DNA of 64,000 nucleotides from Anarhynchus alexandrinus (taxonomy: Eukaryota; Chordata; Aves; Charadriiformes; Charadriidae), in the NCBI GenBank assembly GCA_008711295.1, contig VUYV01000062.1, forward strand, positions 2,008,888 to 2,072,887, in the 5' to 3' direction. The position numbers and the translations under genes were made by a program. Under the pieces are notes generated by a model that had not been told where the DNA came from, ran no database searches, and was given only the letters and a program-made list of their open reading frames with translations. Every line of letters begins with the position of its first letter. Positions within the stretch are counted from its first letter, which is position 1. Below are positions 1 to 11,600 of this stretch, in pieces.

Positions 1-265
1 GGGGAGAAGCCAGCCTCCGAATCCAGGCCATCCCAGCAACTTGATAAAAATCAGTAGCACAACTCAGGGAACTGTAGGCCTATGCTAGCCGCATCTGCCA
101 CGTTTTTCAGGCACTGCTTCCAAAAATATTTCTATGTTTTGTTACTTAAAGCACAAATGAAGGAGATGACTGGTGACTACAGTCCAGGTTTAGTCATCAT
201 GTCTTCCCCTTCAGTGTTATCACCAAGGGGGCAAAGCTCAAAATAAATGTGTGTACATGTAGTGT
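1..265 (+). other. Possible 3' UTR end of an upstream plus-strand gene
   Basis: The first 54 bases are open in frame 1 and end in TAG, but this is too short to identify. An AATAAA hexamer lies at 242-247, followed by a GT-rich stretch (tgtgtacatgtagtgtttgggg), which is the layout of a vertebrate poly(A) site. In human the gene upstream of SNX20 is NKD1, on the opposite strand to SNX20, so a plus-strand 3' end here would fit. That assignment is inference from synteny only. Confidence 0.3.
242..247 (+). terminator. AATAAA poly(A) signal candidate
   Basis: Perfect hexamer followed within 25 bases by a G/T-rich element. It could end the transcript entering from the left edge. Confidence 0.35.
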
Positions 266-874
266 TTGGGGTATATTTATGCCTTTATGTAATTAAATTA
301 ATGGAGCTTTAAAATATTTTATAGTAGTTGGACTCAAAATGGGATTAGCTCTCGTTTTCACACTTGGGAGTGCGGCTATCTAAGATGGAGTCAATAACTT
401 TCCTCAGCACCGTTCAGAAGGCATTATGGGTCCATTTATTTTTACTTCCCTCCCCCCATTATTTGATAGTTCTTTTAAGAGTTGTGAGTTTTACTTGGTT
501 CCTTTTGATCAGAAGGAAAAGGTACTGTAGGAACTGAGACGCTGCAGTGACTCTGGCTTTGAACTCACCAGGTCTAAAAGCCTGCAAGAACATTTTCTCT
601 TTCAGCTTTCCAGCCTGCTCGTAGAGCTGCCTGATAAAGGGGTATGTTAAATTGTCCTGAAGGACAGCTGGAGAGCCAGGCGCTGCAGTCTGAAGTCACA
701 ATGGAATTGAGATATATATATTTAGTTTAATCATATTAAAATTTAAATGTTAGACTTTAGAGCAGATTTTAAAAAATTTTTTCAAGTCATTAAATCCTTT
801 TTGATAAAAAAAAAAAAGTTTATTTTCCATTCATTTCAGCTCGCGGGGGTCGTGAGCTCCTGCAAATGCTGCAG

Positions 875-887
875 CTCCATCTAGTGG
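875..887 (-). promoter_or_regulatory. CTCF-like motif
   Basis: The minus strand reads CCACTAGATGGAG, which matches the CTCF core CCASYAGRKGGCR with one mismatch (A for C). Sequence only; occupancy is unknown, and copies of this motif are often repeat-borne. Confidence 0.3.
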
Positions 888-2832
888 CACTGCAGACACT
901 TGTCAGGGTGGAGGCAAATTTTTAGGAATGCTAATAAGGAAGAAAATATTAGGATTTAAATTCTGTATTTTCAGTAAAATTCTTTAAGATTTCGTTTCGG
1001 TCATCACAGTTAGAGTCTACTCTAGCGCTGTCTGAAATGAAACAATATTTAAATTACACTAGTTTAGAGAGATTAGTATATGAAACTGCATCCAGTCTGT
1101 TTCTCTTCAGTGTTTTTCTTGCCTGAATAATCACAGACTTACAGATGTATTCCTATTTCTAATAAAAGAAGGTAGTATGTTTAAAACTATGTATGTACAT
1201 ATGTGGTACTTGTAAAAGTAGCTTTGATCCAATTTTCTTAAAACACTTGGCAAATGTTTATTAAGCACCAAAACATTAAAATTTGTTTGCTGTGTCCACT
1301 CATCACTCCATCTGTCCATGTGTACATGTTTATATAGACAGTAGACCTTATTCTGCTCTCAATTACATTATAACTTAATTTATTTCAGTGTAGTTACTCT
1401 CAACTCTCAGTGGTCTGACATGAAAATTAGTGTCTTGTGTATCTGTATATAGAGCAAATATATACTCACAAAGTGTGATGAACATATGTTGTAACGTGAT
1501 CTTAATGTAAATAGGTTGGTTCTTTGGGGTTCTCACCTCATCCAGATGGGAACTGACATTCAGTATTTTACACCATTATAACTGTGTTTAGTTTTTCAAC
1601 ATATCTTGCTCCTGCCTTTGATCTAATCAGAAAATAAACATTCTTGATTTGATTTGCTCAGCTGCTGTCTGAGCCACAAAACCTAGATTTCATCTTGTGT
1701 CCTGAACTCGACTCCCATGCTGCTTGTACAAATCTGTTGAATTCAATAAATGTATTTAGCCTTATTAAGATTCAGGAAAGCAAATATTATCCTCCAGTGA
1801 TGCAGCAGATAACAGGAGTTAATAACAAGTATGTGATAAAGATCACAGGATTCCCTGTAAACAAGATGCTGCATTGCACAGAGAGTATCTTGTCTGCATA
1901 TGTTTCATAAGTAACTAGGCATCCTCATGGGCTTCTTTAGTTATTTTAGAAAGTTGTGTAAACAGTATTATCTACTTAATGCCCCAAATGATATAATAAT
2001 TGATATGGAAATGGGGCAAAGCTCAATAGATCGTAATACAACTCTCCACGGACTCTTGGAGATGATCTGCCCAGATTTTATTTAAATTTTCTTCTAGCTT
2101 GTATGCATGCAGCCTGTGGTTTGTTAGACATGTTAGGCAGATGTTCATTGGAAAATATTTTCTATTTTTTGACCTTTTTTCTGGAAAAAAATTAAATGTG
2201 AATTTATACTTGGATTTTTATCTGTTGTAGGTATATTTCAGATGTGTCAATGACAATGTGAAGAGTAAGATCATACCAAAAAGCTCTGATGCATTGTGTG
2301 CTGCTGTTGAAAAAAGTGGATAATAACAGATTCCTAGCATATATGGTACTCTCTAGTGGTTGCGTGATTCTTCTTGTTTAGACTAAAAGAGCAGTGGAAA
2401 GAAATACCGGAGTTCTAAGAAATGCTTAAAACTGAAAAAATGTATTTGAAAATATTTTTCTGTTCCTTCTTGTGGAAAATGATATTGAAGGCTGGAGATT
2501 TTTTTTATATATTCTAAAAATCTCTTATGCAAGACTTTCTGCTTTGTTATTTTTATAAAGTAGTGGTTAAAATATTTTCCCTATTCAACCATTTATTAGT
2601 TCTTCAAATATATTAATTAGTCAGACTTACTCAACTGTTTTCTCTTCCATAGACATCACATGCAATTGTCTCAGGTGTTATGGTATCAGGCAAAAATTAA
2701 GCTGTGTTGTGATTGTCCATGCAAGATGAACTTAAGAACATGTAACCGTGACATGTCTCTGTTTTGCAAAGCTGTGATGCCAGATGTGCTATTTCTCCAG
2801 ACAGTTAGTGTGGTCTCTAGACCACTGTATTA

Positions 2833-2940
2833 GACTTTGGGAAAAATCACTTCTCTTATTTGTGCCACAATTCCACTAGCTGTAAAATGGGGGAAATGGT
2901 ACATTGGAATGTACTGATAAAATATAAGTAAAACATAGCT
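2833..2940 (+). repeat. Ancient MIR-like SINE relic
   Basis: It reads gactttgggaaaaatcactt, later ctgtaaaatgggggaaatgg. This follows the MIR core order (gacctTGGGcAAgTcACTT ... ctcagtttcctcaTCTGTAAAATGGGgatAATgg). It is heavily diverged, as expected for an amniote-age SINE. The family is assigned from memory of the consensus. Confidence 0.5.
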
Positions 2941-2997
2941 TTATAGAAGAGAGCAAAGCAATATTGGTATTCAAAAGAAATCTGAGATTCAAGTAGA

Positions 2998-3090
2998 CTT
3001 GATAAAGGTCACCCAGTGGGCTTGTGACGTTGCCAAGTGCAGAGCTTGGGTCTCCAGACATTCTGTCTGTTGACTCCAGCTGCCTTCCAG
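2998..3090 (-). repeat. Ancient MIR-like SINE relic, inverted
   Basis: The plus strand shows aaggtcacccagtgg, then gcagagcttgggtctccaga, then ctgttgactcca. This corresponds to the reverse complement of the MIR 5' half (AAGGTCACACAGC...GGCAGAGC...AACCCAGGTCT...TGACTCC). It sits just after the plus-strand relic at 2833. Confidence 0.45.
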
Positions 3091-3758
3091 GTACAGAGAA
3101 TGGCTGATGAATGTTAATAATGCAAACAGGACAAATGCCAGCAACTGCTCATTTCCATTTATTTTATTGAACCAAAGATTTTTTTTTTTTGTAAAAAGCA
3201 CACGTTGTTTTGGGAGACAGGAAATGGGTGAAATGGATTTACTTATAAAAACAGGCTTTTATCACTCACGTATTGTACAGCAATGAAGAGTGAACGTAAA
3301 ATGGCTGTCTGGAAGCAGGAACCACCTGCCTGCTTAATTTATGTTCAGTTCTTGCATATGTGGTAGTGCCAGAGTTTTCTTCTTCCAAAATAGCTTTACT
3401 GATGCAGTGCTCTTCACTTTTGCTGGCCCAGCACCTGGAGAGGTGTGATGTGTACTCTGGGGACAGCAAGCAAACCCCATGGAGAGCGTGCAAGGATTTT
3501 AGTTGTTGTTTCTCCAATGGCTTCTCGACAAGGGTTGAGGAAGAGCAATAAATAAGCAAAGCAAGTAGATGTGGGTGAAAATGTCAGCTATTTCCTTTTT
3601 GAGCCATTCTTAAAACATTTAGAGAAAAACCAAGATGCAGTGGCAGGTGGAGAGCACCCATTTAATTTTTCTACATGTTATGAAAAAGCCAGGACAGATT
3701 CAATTCATGAATGGGGGGTCTGCAGCCATTATTGTATGCCTGTACTGGGCAATATTAG

Positions 3759-4412
3759 TCATAGAATCGTAGAATGGTTTAGGTTGGAAGGAACCTTGAA
3801 GATCATCTAGTTCCACCCCCCCTGCCATGGGCAGGGGCACCTTCCACTAGACCAGGTTGCTCAAAGCCCCATCCAACCTGGTCTTGAACACTTCCAGGGA
3901 TGGGGCATCTACAGCTTCTCTAGGCAACCTGTTCCAGTGTCTCACTACCCTCGTAATGAAAAATTTCCTCCTGATGTCTAAATCTAATCTAAATCTACCC
4001 TCTGCCAGTTTGAAGCCATTACCCCTCGTCCTATCATTACATGCCCTTGTAAAAAATCCCTCTCCAGCTTTCTTGTAGGCCCCCTTCAGATACTGGAAAG
4101 CTGCTACAAGGTCTCCCCAGAGCCTTCTCTTGTCCAGGCTGAACAACCCCAACTCTCTCAGCCTGTCTTCATAGGAAAGGTACTCCAGCCCTCTGATCAT
4201 CTTCGTGGCCTTCCTCTTGCCTCGCTCCAGCAGGTCCATGTCCTTCTTATGTTGGGGGCTCCAGAGCTGGACACAATATTCCAGGTGGGGTCTCACAAGA
4301 GCAGAGTAGAGGGGGAGAATCACCTCCCTCGCCCTGCTGGCCACGCTGCTTTTGATGCAGCCCAAGATATGGTTGGCTTTCTGGGCTGCGAGCGCACATT
4401 GCCGGCTCATGG
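3759..4412 (-). mobile_element. CR1 LINE, 5'-truncated 3' fragment
   Basis: The minus strand carries an uninterrupted reading frame (4410 down to 3847, 187 codons) that reads as the C-terminal end of a CR1 reverse transcriptase ORF2: it includes [31 protein letters not shown] and a terminal [21 protein letters not shown] short 3' UTR follows and ends in the CR1 tail ATTCTACGATTCTATGA at 3760-3776. Everything upstream of the last roughly 190 codons is missing, which is normal for CR1 insertions. No target-site duplication is evident, also normal for CR1. The open frame suggests a rather young copy, but without ORF1 and the endonuclease/RT core it cannot move by itself. Confidence 0.93.
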
Positions 4413-5104
4413 GGAAAGAGACTAATCTTCACTGACTCCCTGCAGGAAATCTGCTCTATCTGGCTACACATTTTACCTGTGGAAGATAAAATCGCATGTA
4501 CAGGCAGAGGGAAACCGGTCCTTGCAGGCTGTCATTTCATGTGGAAGATAGTAGGGTCAGTATAGGAGCAGAAATGCCATTACTTTTTAGTTTAGTAACA
4601 TGTAACTGCTGAATACTCACTTTGCTGTAAAAATCAAGTGAAAAAGAATATGCAGAAGTTGACTCTTGAAATGTGAGTAAATGAAAGCAGATATTTTTTT
4701 GGCAGGTCCAACCAGTCTCTGAGAATACACAGCTAAGAAATCAGAACTGGCTGATTGCCTATGGAGCTGATGAGCCAGCATGGCCTCACTACAGCCCAGT
4801 GCAATAAATAGATAATTTTGTAACTTCTCTAGTGTATAAGGAAAGTAATGCCTGGTTCTAAAATAGGACTGCATTAGTAAGAAACTATGCAATCAACAAT
4901 AAGCACACAGGTTTGGCAACGTACTGTCTCTAAGTTCTCTTCCTTTTCAAGATATCTTCAAGAAATGAAATAGACTTGTAGAAATCAAAATTGCCTCCAT
5001 CCCAATGCACGTTTCTAAGCTAAATGTTGGAGTTAAAATATTTGGTCAAGTTTCACAGCTTTTCTGTTCAATAAGTACTGAAAACCTGAATGAGGAAACT
5101 TTAC

Positions 5105-5210
5105 TGGGGAGGTACTGGGTGAGGAAATAGGGGCACAGAGGTTAAGTTGCTTGTGCAAAGTTCAGACCATGTCTGTGGCAGATGAAATCCAGCCCCTTGG
5201 GTCCCCGTTC
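5105..5210 (-). repeat. Ancient MIR-like SINE relic, inverted
   Basis: The plus strand reads gaggaaataggggcacagag, gttaagttgcttgtgcaaag, then ggcagatgaaatccagcccc. This parallels the reverse MIR order (GAGGAAACTGAGGCACAGAG, GTTAAGTAACTTGCCCAAGG, GGCAGAGCCGGGATTCGAACCC). Confidence 0.5.
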
Positions 5211-7461
5211 ATTGCCATCACCATACTAGTTTTCTCTTTCCAAGGATTTTCAATGTCATCTCTGAAGAGATTAATAAATCCGAAGGTCACAGGCTCTGCA
5301 TTTGTAGGAAGGGAACACACACATGATTTGCTTGGGGGAGGTTGAATTGTTGGGGGAGATTTTAGTTTTGTTGTATTGTAATAGTAATGAAATCACAAAC
5401 TGATTTTATGAACACTACCAACCCTTTGATGACATATGCTGTAGGCTCTGTGGATTCATACGTGAAGTGGCTTGACTGGAAGTCTCAATGCAGCAGAAAT
5501 TGAAATCAGCCCTTTGAGTGAGGGAGATGCTTCCTGGGTAGCTCTGAAGACATTGTGGCTGACTGGTTGCCAGAGGTGCCCCACTGAAAAGGCTCTCCAT
5601 TAAAGAAGTTCGGGGGGGGGATTATCTGACACATTTTTCTTTCTTCACACCATTCCTGTATTTATTTAGTTCATTTTCCCCCATAATACAAGGAGATTGA
5701 CCTCTGCCTTCTGGTGCACAGGGATAAAGTGACCTATCCTAGGACCATTTTGCTGGCGAAACTCTGCTAGTATGTTATACGGAAAAGCATTCTCAGAAGA
5801 AATTTGGCTAATACCAACAAAACAGTGGGGGTTTTTGGCACTGTTTATTTTAGTGCCTTTTGGATTGTGTAAATTTTTCTCTTATCCAAATAGCACCTCC
5901 TCATATTCCTAATGTGCACTGCCATGCCAACAAAAATTGGTTAGCTCTGGATCAGTTAATCCTTCAGAGATGGAAAGTTACAGTATTACCACAATTAAAG
6001 GTTAAGTAAGAGCTCTCTAATGTGCTCCTTTCCTGGTACTTATCCTTGCTAGACAGCATGTACTTTTGGACTCTCCAATCTTGTAGTCAGGTGAGGGTCT
6101 GTGGACACAATTAGCTACTCGTGTACAGTCCCATAGGAACCTGAGGAGAATCCAAGGCAGCTGTGCCTGGGACGCTGCACACAGTGAGGGGAGGGACCAA
6201 AAGGGGGGAAATTATTTTTCCCTGTTCTTTTGGTCTTTCACCACAAACTGCTGTGGAGATAGAGCAGCATGATGGCCACGCTTCCTTTCTGCCTTAACTC
6301 CAAGTCGCGAGTGTGGTGCAGACCCCAGACGTGCTGTCTTCTTTGCCACGTTGTTACTGAGTCAGACATGATCCTCTAAAAAGGTGATACTTTTGATGCA
6401 TTTTAACCGTCCTGCAATATGGTATGTTGTGGGAAGATTAGTCCTTAAGTCTTTTAATTAATTACTCTTAATTCTCTTACTTCTGGTTTAACTAGAAAAA
6501 ACAATAATTGTCAAATAACAAATAATCCACATATTTTGACTTTAATTCCTAGCTGTTAATAGCTACTTAAAATATTAACTTTCCACCCTAGACACTCCTA
6601 TTTTTCTGTATTTTTTACAAGCCATTCTTCTTGTAACAACGCACAGCAATGTTTTTCAGATTCAGTGCACTTTCAGTTAGGCAACTCTTTTATGTGTCTG
6701 GAAGGTAAGTTAATACAGTTATTCCTAATTTATAGACAGTGTCATTGTGACGCATGTAGTATCTGTACCCGTAGTACAGGCCTGAAAGTACTCAGGGGAC
6801 TATGTTCAGCAGAGAATAATGACCCAGGCTAGCATGACATGTTAATTACAATATTTATGGGAATTAACTTACAAATTTGTTAAAATAAGTGTATGGGAGA
6901 GATAATAGAGTTTAAGTAAATTACAGAGGCAGGTAAATAGAGATTTTTTCAGCTTTTATGAAGCTTTCACAGGAGTGTTAGGGCCAAGACAAGCTTAGTA
7001 TTTGTATATGTGGGTTGGACCCCTGAAAGAATTAGCTGTAATATTGCAGTGCCACCAAGATATTTGCATGGGTTACCAGGCTGTAAAACTAAGGCAACAC
7101 CCAATTACATAAACCTCTGAAAGGCAACAGAGAAGCACATGCTTAACACAGACTGTCTGTTAACCATGTGTCTCACAGCTTGATAATCAGAATTAAATGC
7201 TAGCATTATATTAGCCAGATGTTCTCCTCAACAGCACTCTTCTGTGGTTCCTTTCCATTATGTATAGAGCGCACATGGTATGAATTTTCTAGCCTGGTCA
7301 GAGTTATACACCCCAAACAAGAATGTGCCTTCAATGCAAGTAAAAAAATGTATCAGCTACAAAAGGGAAACGAAGCATGTTCCCTCATCTCTGATAGAAT
7401 GATCATCGCTTGTATTTTTTGCTCCTACCAAAGTTGATTGCAAACCTTCCCCCCGGGTCCT

Positions 7462-7510
7462 ACCACTGACAGTTGTTGACTTCAGTGGGAATAGGACCAA
7501 TCCCATCATT
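7462..7510. repeat. Old amniote-repeat-like scrap
   Basis: The string gttgacttcagtgggaatag resembles a motif seen in many old amniote interspersed repeats. Too short to name a family. Confidence 0.2.
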
Positions 7511-7686
7511 CTCGTAAATGGCAAGTGTTGTTTGACCTGGCTTCAGCTGGAGGAGTAAAAAACTACATTCGGTGACTGAAGGTACATCCTTTAGATTGCA
7601 TTGACTGAGGAGATATTTCTCTTCTTGAAAGGAAGTAGTTTGCACATGAGCAAGCAATGCCTCTGATTCTGCAGATTCATAACTGC

Positions 7687-7770
7687 TTTATTAACTGTAT
7701 TTTCCTATTCTGACTTTTCACACAAAATAGGCTATTTTCAAAATAAGCAAATCATAAATGATTTTTTATT
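7687..7770 (-). terminator. SNX20 poly(A) signal candidates
   Basis: On the minus strand AATAAA occurs at 7765-7770 and again at 7687-7692, about 245 and 320 bases past the SNX20 stop codon. Either would give a short 3' UTR. The choice cannot be made from sequence. Confidence 0.4.
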
Positions 7771-8013
7771 GCAAATTTCTTTCCAAAAACCTTAATAAGC
7801 TTAGGTGCTCCTCATATCTGTAGAGTAAATATAATATTCTCCAACATAAATGTTAATGTCCCTTTTGAACATGAAAGATATTTAATTTAATTTTTTCTAT
7901 TAATGAAAGTTATGTTAGCCAAACAGGTAATTTCCAGTTCTTACTCTTCTAAGAGTTTCTGTTTGGGAAAAGGAGCTGACAGCTTTGCTCTTTAATGAAA
8001 TGGTTTCCTGTGT

Positions 8014-8682
8014 TCATTGTACATACTCCCGAACTGCAAGTTCTTTCAGGGTAAAAACTCGTATGGGATCTTTTTTTGCCTTCCATTCTTCCAGTTTTTC
8101 TTGCAAAGACAGAAAATCCTTGCCAAGTTCATATGCCAAAGTGATCATTGTTTCTAACAATGGAATATAATACCTGTGGCTGGTATGCACACGAAGGCGT
8201 GATAGAGCTTTTTCTCCATATTCAAAGGCACTTGCTGGGTTTTCCAGGTCCTTGTGGCACACCACGATAGCACAGAGAGTGGGGACAACTGAGACAGGGT
8301 TGCCTCTCGTCAGCCTTTCCTGCAGACCAATGACTTCTAAAAGGATTTCCAAAGCTTTGGTGTAGTGGCCACCCCGCAGGCAACCGTATGCTTCCTGAAG
8401 CTCCAGTCTTGTTAAAAAGTCAATAAATTTTTTTGATCTTCGGATATATTTCATAGAATATAGAAGTCTCAGGTAGTCCTTGAAGGCTAATTTTCTCTCA
8501 TTGATTATTTCTTCTGTGAAGTTCCCTGTTAGAGTTTTTTTGGGAAAGGCCACATCTTCCATTTCTTCGCTAAACTCCTCCAGCAGATTCCTGTGCAGTT
8601 TCTCAAAATCTGAATAACGCCGTTCAATTACAGACTTGTTGCTGTCAAAACTCCCTGTTTGCAAAATGATGATTTTATACAT
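8014..8682 (-). CDS. SNX20: SNX20 coding exon 3 (last)
   Basis: Encodes residues 107-328: most of the PX domain and the whole PXB domain. The acceptor AG is at 8683-8684 (ttggttttag) and the exon opens in phase 0 with ATG TAT AAA. This internal Met is aligned with VYQ in human and is not the start. The stop is at 8014-8016. Confidence 0.93.
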   Translation of the reverse strand: MYKIIILQTGSFDSNKSVIERRYSDFEKLHRNLLEEFSEEMEDVAFPKKTLTGNFTEEIINERKLAFKDYLRLLYSMKYIRRSKKFIDFLTRLELQEAYGCLRGGHYTKALEILLEVIGLQERLTRGNPVSVVPTLCAIVVCHKDLENPASAFEYGEKALSRLRVHTSHRYYIPLLETMITLAYELGKDFLSLQEKLEEWKAKKDPIRVFTLKELAVREYVQ

Positions 8683-11600
8683 CTAAAACCAATAAAACAG
8701 AAAAACAAGCATGAGAAGGACCATTCTAGCCCCAGCACAGTCAGATTTTGTCTGTTATTGCTATGGCTTATAGCAGTGCTGCTGAATCGGTTGCTGCCTG
8801 AGATTATGGTGCGTGGTCGGCATAGGCCTAATCTTTGAAATGTGCAGCCATCAAATTCATAATTCCCACCTCCTGCTGTTTTGGACTTTTGTCACCAGAC
8901 TTAGCTTTAGCATGTAAATAAGTTGTAGATAAACAATACACTAACAGATCCCATCCAGCAAGGTGCTGGGAGTGGTGAACTAGCAGCAGACTGAAGCATG
9001 TAAAATCACTTACAAAGCATTTCTGTAGCTGTACTTTGTTTATAACAGCCATGGCTGCTGCAATCAATCATCTTCAGGGAACTGAATGGATTTCCCAGAC
9101 TTAATATTGAATGTAATCTACTTTACATTGGTCATAATACTCAGAAATGTTGTTTGTATCAGACATTTCTAGGGATTTGGGGGTGTTATTAATGCTGTGA
9201 AAGAAGAAGGACTATTTGGCAGTAATATTTGGTGTGTGCAAAAATAAGATGGAGGAACTCCAAAACCTTTTTTCCTGTCTAAATCATTGTCCTGTTATTC
9301 AAACTTACTTGGCATATAAATAATGAAAGATATGTGACATTTCTACAAAAATCTGTTTGCTATACAAAATCCTTCACTAACAGCTAACAGCAATGCTGTC
9401 CCACACTAACAGGACTCAAGAGTATGTCTTCCTCAGCTCTTTGCTAGCCTCAAAATGACTATAATAAATGTGATATTAGAAAAATAGCCGCAAAATAAAA
9501 TCGTGTGTTATGTGTTGTACAAATAGATTCTCCTCTGGTCCCGATCCAAGCATAATGATGCTGAGGAAGGGCCAAATCCCTAATGTGTGTAAACCAGTGG
9601 AGCTCCACTAAGGCCAGCTTAACTGTGTCACTGTACACCAGCTAAGGACACACACTGTTGACTTTGCTGGCCTTTGGAGGATGACCATGTTCACATTCAA
9701 CTTCACCCTGTTCCCATTGAATTATACAGGAAATGGAGCAGTCCTACAATTGCCAGTTGTTTTCTTTGCTGCTGCTGAAGGGCGCAAACCTGTACTAGAA
9801 CTAGTGTCTGTCTGATTATCTTCCCTGTTTTTCCTTAAAGAGAAATCCTCTCCTTTAATCTTCATAAATGATCTTTACAGGCGCTCCTTGAAAGGTTTCT
9901 AAATTTGAGCTGACTTCTCTGATCTCTTATCATTTGTAAGCACGGTGACATTTTCCTATACTTTGTCCTGCTCCCTGCTGAAAATTGTATATGTGCCTGA
10001 TGCATATCCAAAACAATCGTAAGAGCAATTTTTTAAGCTATCATTTTATCAAGGGCAGCTAAGTAATAATTTACAAGTACTTGGTTTTTTATTTGTGGAG
10101 TGTGCATGAAAAAGGGAAGAAATACCATTTAATTACACTATCATTCAAATTGACTAAATTTTGTTGTAATATAAATCTTTTTGCCTAGGCATGTAACTTA
10201 TGACTAAGTTTAACTACTTGCACATACACTGAATGATACTCTTGTTCTCATACAGTTAATAATAAAATAATTTTTAACTGTTCAACAAGCTGGGTACTAC
10301 TGAATGCATACAAGAATGCCAGCATCTAAGTAGATGTGTATAGCATGCAACAAGACCTTAGGACAGCCTCCAGAACATTTACCTGCTTCAAATTCTGCTG
10401 CATCACGCAGTATCAGCAACACTAGTATGATTCCTAGCATTTTTCATCTACAGATCTCAGGGGTTGTTGCAAACAAGGAATCTGAATTTCACAGGAGTAC
10501 TGAAGGAGACTTACTCTAGATCAGTCCTCCTGATGGCCAGGAGCAGGATCAGAAATAAGAACCAAGCGTCAGTACTGTGAATAAAGATACAAAAATCCAA
10601 CCCCTTCTGTCGTTCCTGTCCCTCATACTCATGTTTCACCTTAAAAATATGACAGAAATATGCCATCTAATGGAGCTCTAGGTAGGGATGGGGAACAATC
10701 CCAAGTGATCTAGCTGGAGGATGTCTTAGACATTGTCAGCATCAAAGGATTTTGCACTTGTGCTAACAGAAATCTCTGATGTGGAAGTTACAGAAATGCA
10801 ATACAGTTGCTACAGCAGGCTAGCTCAGTGGAAGTGTAACTATATTGATATTTTTATACCTGTGTGAATTTCCTTAATTTTGACAAGCCTCGGGGTGTTA
10901 AGGACACTCAAGCTACTAATTTACTTGATATTACTTTTCCAGTGCTGCAGATTTTGTGAACTGATTATCAGAGGTTTTCTTTTAGGGGTAGATTCCACCA
11001 GCTATGCCTATACGATCAGTGAGAACAGGTTCTACTCAGTATGATCATGGGTTGCAAAACTTGGCCCTCAGTAAGGCTTTCATGTAGCGAGGCATGCTGT
11101 GTGCTGTGCAGACCCCTGTAGAGTGAATAAAAATTAATGATCTTCTTACATATTCATTTCTTAGCTTACCACATATTTAGATAAGTGGTGCTCTACAATT
11201 CTGGTTGACGGGATTTCAAAAAGGAGTTTGACTTGTTTGCACTGGCGTTTTTCATTCCTCCAATATTCCTGAAGCTCCTTAGTGGTCATTGATGAGTTGG
11301 GACTTAGGGATGCGTTGGAATCTAAAAACAATATATTTAGTATTTCAAATTATAACCTTTACATTTGGAAAGAAAACTCATGCATTTATTGTGAAATTGT
11401 GAGCCTAGAATTTCTGTTGCTGTAACAGCAAGACTTAAAGACCGATAACATAAGCGATTTCACTGCTAATAATGACAGGTCCAGATTCTTTGAGGAAAGC
11501 TAGTGTGGTCTGAAATTTTGAAAGATACCAAATCAGCCACAGAATACAAAGTTATAGAAAAAATACTGACAAGAAGTATTGTATGTCCAGTTTGTAACCT

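Larger units (their letters stand above)
266..7680. other. Intergenic region left of SNX20
   Basis: AT-rich DNA without convincing coding sequence on either strand; open frames are short and look like none I know. It holds a CTCF-like motif (875-887), MIR-like relics (about 2833-2940, 2998-3090, 5105-5210), a CR1 fragment (3759-4412) and an old amniote-repeat-like scrap near 7462-7510. Homopolymer runs (A12 near 807, T11 near 3180, G10 near 5611) are the only other structure seen. Confidence 0.6.

Noticed and set aside
3847..4410. 187-aa protein as a host gene
   Set aside because: It is the end of a CR1 reverse transcriptase with the CR1 3' tail directly after it.
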